A stretch of 18,952 nucleotides of DNA from CAZNFR01 sp964572225 (GTDB taxonomy: Bacteria; Bacteroidota; Bacteroidia; Bacteroidales; GCA-2748055), in contig CAZNFR010000070.1 in assembly GCA_964572225.1 (NCBI GenBank), forward strand, positions 1 through 18,952, read 5' to 3'. Both the position numbers and the translations under genes were made by a program. Of this stretch, positions 15,258-18,952 are shown piece by piece (within the stretch, counting starts at the first letter, position 1; each line of letters opens with the position of its first letter). The notes below the pieces were generated by a model. It had not been told where the DNA came from. It saw only the letters and a program-made list of their open reading frames with translations, and searched no databases.

Positions 15258-16031
15258 ATGAAGTACAAAAAGATCCTTGGTATAGATTTTGGCGGATCCG
15301 GTATAAAGGGCGCCATTGTAAACACCAAAAAAGGAACGCTTAAAAGCAAAAGATACAGAATACCCACACCCGATCCTGCCTCTCCTGAAGCTGTTGGTGA
15401 GGTCATCGGCAGAATCGTGGAGCATTTCGACTGGAAGGGACCCGTAGGGGTGGGATACCCCGGGGTAGTACAGAATGGGATTGCCCGCACCGCTGCCAAT
15501 ATCGACAAAGGCTTCCTAAATCTGAATATAAATCGAAGTTTTTCCCGTATGACAGGCTGCCCTGTATATGTAATGAACGATGCCGATGCCGCCGGTCTTG
15601 CTGAAATGAAATTCGGGGCCGGCAAAGGCTTTAAGGGAGTTACGTCCCTGGTTACAGTGGGTACCGGACTCGGAACCGTTATGTTTGCCGGGGGTAAACT
15701 GGTTCCTAACCTCGAACTGGGACATATTATTCTCAAAGGCGATGATGCTGAGAAATATGCTTCGGATGCCGCACGCAAAAACGAAGATCTCACCTGGGAA
15801 ACCTGGGCTCTGAGGTTTAATGAATACCTGGGCCGCCTGGAAGACCTTACCTGGCCAGACCTAATCATTATCGGAGGAGGCGCCAGCAAAAAAGACGATA
15901 AGTTTTTTCAGTTCCTGAATACCCGCGCTAGGGTGGTTCCTGCCGAATTGCTCAATGAAGCCGGGATTATCGGAGCCGCACTCGCTGCCAGGTACCAGTA
16001 CAAGCTGCAACAAACCCGGGAAGAGGAATAA
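15258..16031 (+). CDS. ppgK: Polyphosphate glucokinase (ROK family)
   Basis: This 257-residue cytoplasmic sugar kinase phosphorylates glucose to glucose-6-phosphate using inorganic polyphosphate (some members also use ATP), feeding glycolysis. Motifs are the phosphate-1 loop GIDFGGSGIKG (8-18), the sugar site NDADAAGLAE (107-116) with catalytic Asp108, the phosphate-2 loop TVGTGLGT (133-140), LVPNLELGH (148-156) and the adenosine/phosphate motif IIGGGASKK. The CxCGxxGC zinc motif of most ROK proteins is absent, as expected for the polyphosphate-type branch; the spacing DDAEKYAS...ARKNEDLTWETWA also matches that branch. The ATG at 15258 gives the usual length and begins four residues before the first strand; a TTG at 15213 would add 15 residues lacking family resemblance. 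It is followed by the repressor gene but separated by an operator region. Confidence 0.9.
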   Translation: MKYKKILGIDFGGSGIKGAIVNTKKGTLKSKRYRIPTPDPASPEAVGEVIGRIVEHFDWKGPVGVGYPGVVQNGIARTAANIDKGFLNLNINRSFSRMTGCPVYVMNDADAAGLAEMKFGAGKGFKGVTSLVTVGTGLGTVMFAGGKLVPNLELGHIILKGDDAEKYASDAARKNEDLTWETWALRFNEYLGRLEDLTWPDLIIIGGGASKKDDKFFQFLNTRARVVPAELLNEAGIIGAALAARYQYKLQQTREEE

Positions 16032-16066
16032 CCCCCCACCTAATAACATATTGAATTACAATTACA

Positions 16067-16076
16067 TACAGCTGTA
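16067..16076 (+). promoter_or_regulatory. TACAnnTGTA dyad (CopY/BlaI-type operator core)
   Basis: TACAGCTGTA is a perfect palindrome fitting TACAnnTGTA, the core bound by CopY/BlaI/MecI-family repressors in Firmicutes. It lies 108 bases upstream of a gene encoding such a repressor. It overlaps a hairpin-forming pair, CATACAG/CTGTATG (16065-16071/16084-16090), so an RNA role is also possible. Confidence 0.45.
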
Positions 16077-16100
16077 AACCCGACTGTATGAATGCTTATT

Positions 16101-16116
16101 TACTATATTTTTAGTA
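16101..16116 (+). promoter_or_regulatory. Putative BlaI-type operator, site 1 (TACTA-N6-TAGTA)
   Basis: TACTA and TAGTA are separated by six A/T bases, and the dyad extends one or two bases further outward (TTTACTA/TAGTAAA). The same arm sequence and spacing recur exactly 40 bases downstream. It sits upstream of the repressor promoter and may allow cooperative binding. Confidence 0.6.
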
Positions 16117-16134
16117 AAATAACTGCAAAAATAG

Positions 16135-16165
16135 TTGATCTACTAAAAAATTAGTAGTATACTTG
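16135..16165 (+). promoter_or_regulatory. Predicted promoter of the BlaI-type gene with embedded operator site 2
   Basis: TTG (16135-16137) and TATACTTG (16158-16165, one mismatch to TAnnTTTG) are 20 bases apart, as expected for a Bacteroidota promoter. The dyad TACTAAAAAATTAGTA (16141-16156, arms extending to CTACTAA/TTAGTAG) fills the spacer between them. A repressor bound there would block polymerase directly, which fits negative autoregulation. The leader would be only about 12-15 nt before the ATG at 16185. Confidence 0.65.
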
Positions 16166-16184
16166 TATTCTAAACTTATCCATT

Positions 16185-16592
16185 ATGATGCGGTTAACTC
16201 AGGCTGAAGAAGAAGTAATGCTCATTCTCTGGGATCTTGGAGAGGCTGTGGTAAGGGACATTATCGGGAAGCTCGAAGATCCGGATACTCCCTACACTAC
16301 CGTATCTACCGTGGTTCGTATCCTTGAAAAGAAAGGTTTTGTTTCTCACAGGGTTATTGGAAATACTCACCTGTATTACCCTTCCATTACCAAGACGGAA
16401 TACCTCAATACCTATCTCCCCGGCATACTTCAGAAGTATTTTAACGGTTCCTTTACCGAGATGGCCAGTTTCTTTGCCCGGGAGAATGACCTGAGTCTGA
16501 AAGAGATCAGTGAGCTTATCGGGATGGTAGAGGAAGAGATGGACGAGATAAAGGAAAACAAAAAGAAAGACGGTTTATTTAAGAAAAGATAG
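16185..16592 (+). CDS. BlaI/MecI/CopY family transcriptional repressor (orphan)
   Basis: This 135-residue DNA-binding repressor has an N-terminal winged helix-turn-helix (residues of about 3-73): LTQAEEEVMLILWDLGEAVVRDI, then the recognition region YTTVSTVVRILEKKGFV and the wing RVIGNTHLYYP. The C-terminal helical half (about 74-130; ILQKYFNGSFTEMASFF...LSLKEISELIGMVEEEM) is the dimerisation and protease-sensitive region of the family. BlaI-type proteins repress beta-lactamase, copper or other stress genes and are usually followed by a BlaR1-type M56 sensor protease. None is here: the next gene is convergent and unrelated. Three dyads upstream indicate autoregulation. The ATG at 16185 is used; an ATG three bases later is equally possible. 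Its wider targets are not in this window. Confidence 0.9.
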   Translation: MMRLTQAEEEVMLILWDLGEAVVRDIIGKLEDPDTPYTTVSTVVRILEKKGFVSHRVIGNTHLYYPSITKTEYLNTYLPGILQKYFNGSFTEMASFFARENDLSLKEISELIGMVEEEMDEIKENKKKDGLFKKR

Positions 16593-16595
16593 TTT

Positions 16596-16645
16596 GTTGT
16601 TAATCTTTATAGGACTTATCTTACAATATATAAAAGATAATCAAC
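16596..16645. terminator. Possible bidirectional terminator between convergent genes
   Basis: GTTGTTAATCTTTATA (from 16596) can pair imperfectly with TATATAAAAGATAATCAAC (to 16645). A smaller alternative is TTATCTT/AAGATAA (16616-16622/16634-16640). The stems are A/T-rich and carry mismatches, so this is tentative; its position between two convergent stop codons is the main support. Confidence 0.35.
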
Positions 16646-16673
16646 TAAATCCTTTTTTGCGGATCAAGTTTGA

Positions 16674-17327
16674 TTAATCCTCCCCCATTCTCCATTCGGA
16701 ATGGAATTGTTCCAGAAACTCGAGCATGAACCGGTGTCTTTCTGCGGCGAGTTTTTTTCCGGTAGCGGTATTCATCCTGTCTTTCAGTTTCAGGAGTTTC
16801 TCGTAAAAGTGATTAAGGGTAGGGGATTCGGAATTATAATATTCCCCTGCTGTATTATAGCTCAGCACCGGTTTTATTCCGGGATTATAGATTTCCCTGT
16901 TTTTAAACCCTCCGTAATGGAAAGCCCTTGCAATTCCCAGGGCTCCCATGGCATCCAGTCTGTCAGCATCCTGGACTACCTGCAGTTCGGGAGTTTTACG
17001 AATACTTTCGTTGGACCCCCCGGCGTAGGATATGGTTTCAATAAGCCTGATGACCTGTCTTCCGGCATCGGGATCGCGCAGGTTTTCTTCCAGAAATCGA
17101 CCAATTCTCTCGAGTCCCTGCTCATAATTCCCAAACTTCTTATCGGCAAGGTCATGAAGCAGGGCTGCAAGGGAACAAATCAGGGAATCGGCTTTCTCGG
17201 TTTTCAGGATGAGGCGGGTATTGTTCAGAACACGCCAGGAATGCCACCAGTCGTGCCCTTTTTCGGCGCTCTCCAGGGATGACCTGGCAAAATCTTCCGT
17301 GATACGAATGAGGGTTTTTTCGTCCAT
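16674..17327 (-). CDS. HD-domain metal-dependent phosphohydrolase (YedJ-like)
   Basis: This 217-residue soluble protein has the HD superfamily metal site: GHDWWHSWRV (His25 and His29), the diagnostic LLHDLAD (His58-Asp59) and QDADRLDAMGALGIARAF (Asp120-Asp125 region). The closest recognised type is the YedJ group of single-domain HD hydrolases, which act on phosphate esters or nucleotides; the natural substrate is uncertain. There is no RelA/SpoT synthetase domain and no signal peptide. The ATG at 17327 lies 37 bases after the rnfA stop on the same strand with no obvious terminator, so it is probably the last cistron of the rnf transcript. A functional link to Rnf is unproven. Confidence 0.85.
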   Translation of the reverse strand: MDEKTLIRITEDFARSSLESAEKGHDWWHSWRVLNNTRLILKTEKADSLICSLAALLHDLADKKFGNYEQGLERIGRFLEENLRDPDAGRQVIRLIETISYAGGSNESIRKTPELQVVQDADRLDAMGALGIARAFHYGGFKNREIYNPGIKPVLSYNTAGEYYNSESPTLNHFYEKLLKLKDRMNTATGKKLAAERHRFMLEFLEQFHSEWRMGED

Positions 17328-17364
17328 GCTGTTTTCCCGGTATATCCGGCTGTGACAACTGATA

Positions 17365-17937
17365 TCAGACTATCCCTGCGAAGCCCATGAAAGCCAGGGC
17401 CAGAAGTCCTGCCACGATGAAGGCAATGGGAACCCCTCTCATGGCTTTGGGGATATTCATCAGTTCGAGCTGTTCCCTTATGGCCGAAAACAGGATCAGG
17501 GCCAGTCCGAAGCCCAGGGCATTTCCTACGGCAAAAAACACGCTTTGTATAAGGTTGTAGTCGTTTTGAACGGTAAGCACCGCCACCCCGAGTACCGCGC
17601 AATTGGTTGTGATCAGGGGCAGGAAAATACCCAGTGCCTGATAGAGGGATGGGCTGACCTTTTTCAGGATGATCTCCACCAATTGCACCAGGGAAGCGAT
17701 CACCAGGATGAAACTGATCGTCCTGGCAAAGGTGATATCAAAAGGGATGAGAACGTAGGTCCAGATCAGGTAGGATACCAGGGTCGCGATAACCATAACA
17801 AAGGTCACGGCTCCGGTCATCCCCAGTGCGGTACTCACCTTGTTGGAGACACCGATAAAGGGACATATACCCAGGAACTGACTGAGAACAATGTTGTTAA
17901 CAAATACCGCAGCAATGATGATCAGAATGTATTCCAT
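17365..17937 (-). CDS. rnfA: Electron transport complex subunit RnfA
   Basis: This is the 190-residue integral membrane subunit of the Rnf complex (ferredoxin:NAD+ oxidoreductase, ion-translocating), which couples electron flow between reduced ferredoxin and NAD+ to Na+ or H+ movement. Six hydrophobic helices are visible. Typical sequence runs from VNNIVLSQFLGICPFIGVS at residue 13 through PLITTNCAVLGVA (near 107) to the end MGFAGIV. The conserved Cys residues in GICPF and TTNCAVLG, which can bind an Fe-S cluster with RnfE, are both present. It follows rnfE by 3 bases and belongs to the rnf operon; gene order G-E-A matches the usual Bacteroidota arrangement. Confidence 0.96.
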   Translation of the reverse strand: MEYILIIIAAVFVNNIVLSQFLGICPFIGVSNKVSTALGMTGAVTFVMVIATLVSYLIWTYVLIPFDITFARTISFILVIASLVQLVEIILKKVSPSLYQALGIFLPLITTNCAVLGVAVLTVQNDYNLIQSVFFAVGNALGFGLALILFSAIREQLELMNIPKAMRGVPIAFIVAGLLALAFMGFAGIV

Positions 17938-17940
17938 GGC

Positions 17941-18531
17941 TTATGAGTATAGTTTTTTCTTTAGTTTTAGCATGAGCATGATCAGGTAGCCAAGGGCAAT
18001 AAATGCACCGGGAGCGAGAACAAAAAGCAGCATACCGTCTCCTTCAATGAATTTAAGGCCGAAAAAGGAACCTGAACCCAGGATCTCCCTCACTGCACCC
18101 AGCAGAGTGAGTGCAAACGCAAAGCCCAGGCCCATTCCTGCTCCGTCGATGATCGAAGTCAGGATGTTGTTTCTGGATGCAAAAGCTTCGGCCCGTCCGA
18201 GTACAAGGCAGTTTACCACGATGAGAGGAATGAAAAGTCCCAGGGCCTGGAAAAGATCGGGCAGGTAGGCTTTCATTACCAGCTCAACCACTGTAACGAA
18301 GGTAGCAATGATGACAATAAAGGAAGGGATCCTAACTTTATCGGGGATAAGGCTTTTGATAAGTGACACAACCAGATTGGACATGAGGAGAACGAAGGTG
18401 GTGGCCAGTCCCATACCCAGACCATTTACCGCGGAGGTGGTAACCCCCAGAGTAGGGCAGAGCCCGAGGAACAGCACGAATACGGCATTCTCCTTTATAA
18501 ATCCTTTGCTAAAATTTTGCCATTGACTCAT
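17941..18531 (-). CDS. rnfE: Electron transport complex subunit RnfE
   Basis: This 196-residue integral membrane subunit of Rnf is homologous to RnfA and pairs with it in inverted topology. About six helices are seen. Hallmarks are KENAVFVLFLGLCPTLGVT (residues 14-32), LGLFIPLIVVNCLVLGRAEAFAS (near 96-118) and GAVREILGSGSFFG. The Cys in GLCP and in VVNCLV correspond to those in RnfA and are likely ligands of the intramembrane cluster. A basic C-terminal tail (KLKKKLYS) follows the last helix. It begins 17 bases after rnfG. The length is within the family range. Confidence 0.96.
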   Translation of the reverse strand: MSQWQNFSKGFIKENAVFVLFLGLCPTLGVTTSAVNGLGMGLATTFVLLMSNLVVSLIKSLIPDKVRIPSFIVIIATFVTVVELVMKAYLPDLFQALGLFIPLIVVNCLVLGRAEAFASRNNILTSIIDGAGMGLGFAFALTLLGAVREILGSGSFFGLKFIEGDGMLLFVLAPGAFIALGYLIMLMLKLKKKLYS

Positions 18532-18548
18532 GGTGATTCGTTTTATGT

Positions 18549-18952
18549 TTATTGATTGCCCAGCTTATCTTTCTCTTCCATAAATGCATCGTAAGCCCGC
18601 TGAACGGCATCGCAATAAGCTCTGGAGGTGATGGTGGAGGCCGTGATTGCATCCACATCGCCGTTATCTTTGGTCACTGCCAGTTTAAAGTCGGAAGGGT
18701 CCTGACCTTCAAACTGAACACTGAAATCCGATTTGTCCTTTTTAATTTTATCGCCCAGTCCGGGAGTTTCTCCATGTTCAAGCACGGCAATGCTGGTAAT
18801 TTTGCCATCCATGCTAAAGCCCACCATCAGCCTTATCAGCCCGTTAAAACCTTTCATGGTCCAGGTTTCCACGGCCACTCCGCTAAGCTCTCCGTTGGTC
18901 ATCGCAGGGTAAAAAACCAGGCTGTCCTTTTCGGTGGGTATCTTAAAAAGGT
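18549..18952 (-). CDS. rnfG: Electron transport complex subunit RnfG (5' part outside window)
   Basis: This is the C-terminal part (about 134 residues) of the FMN-binding Rnf subunit, which faces the periplasm and carries covalently bound FMN on a threonine. The reading frame is open to the window edge: codons above the internal Met at 18902 read LFKIPTEKDSLVFYPA, so the Met at 18902 is not the start. The FMN-binding domain shows GLIRLMVGFSMDGKITSIAVLEHGETPGLGDKI and VDAITASTITSRAYCDAV, where TAST corresponds to the family motif (S/T)GAT and its final Thr is the flavin attachment site. It is followed by rnfE. The N-terminal anchor helix and the upstream rnf genes should lie to the right of the window. 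Confidence 0.93.
   Translation of the reverse strand, partial: LFKIPTEKDSLVFYPAMTNGELSGVAVETWTMKGFNGLIRLMVGFSMDGKITSIAVLEHGETPGLGDKIKKDKSDFSVQFEGQDPSDFKLAVTKDNGDVDAITASTITSRAYCDAVQRAYDAFMEEKDKLGNQ

Noticed and set aside
15236..15889. Minus-strand open frame of 217 codons opposite the polyphosphate glucokinase
   Set aside because: It is a mirror of the codon pattern of a well-conserved kinase, with a Pro/Ser-rich product of no family.
16701..17282. Plus-strand open frame of 193 codons opposite the HD-domain gene
   Set aside because: The HD metal-site motifs on the minus strand are intact; the plus-strand product has no motif.

Overview
The window looks like chromosomal DNA from a member of the phylum Bacteroidota, probably an environmental, anaerobic or facultative member of class Bacteroidia. 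The evidence is two C-terminal sorting domains of the type IX secretion system (T9SS), a POTRA-less Omp85 protein, a Bacteroidota-style FadL/OmpP1 porin, the end of an rnf operon, little sign of Shine-Dalgarno sequences, and several promoters fitting the Bacteroidota pattern (-33 TTG / -7 TAnnTTTG). I see no rRNA, tRNA, CRISPR array, phage or IS element.

Layout. Positions 1-121: a short CCCCTAAA tandem repeat at the window edge, G-quadruplex-prone on the minus strand. 122-1606 (+): a twin-arginine aldo/keto reductase and an SSAT-like GNAT acetyltransferase. 1607-3282 (+): a promoter, then a strongly folded 99-nt leader (13-bp closing stem enclosing three hairpins), then a MATE efflux transporter. 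3305-4883 (-): an orphan T9SS tail and a complete T9SS-exported protein separated by a good terminator. 5183-6786: a PPP-family metallophosphatase and a DUF1684 lipoprotein whose stop codons overlap tail to tail. 6917-9931: a FadL-type outer-membrane transporter (+) and a POTRA-less Omp85 barrel (-), with a strong terminator between them.

10263-14566 (+) is a probable operon: a YhhN/TMEM86-like membrane protein, a membrane-anchored endonuclease/exonuclease/phosphatase-fold enzyme, and a membrane-anchored penicillin-acylase-type Ntn hydrolase. Together they suggest lipid or amide turnover at the envelope, which is a hypothesis only. It converges on a stand-alone receiver-domain protein (-). 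Next come a polyphosphate glucokinase (+) and an orphan BlaI/MecI-type repressor (+) preceded by three dyad operators, one of which sits between its -33 and -7 elements. 16674-18952 (-) is the 3' end of an rnf operon (rnfG partial, rnfE, rnfA) followed by an HD-domain phosphohydrolase.

Most genes are ordinary accessory or housekeeping genes. The parts that known features explain least are the MATE leader RNA, the repressor control region, and the CCCCTAAA repeat.
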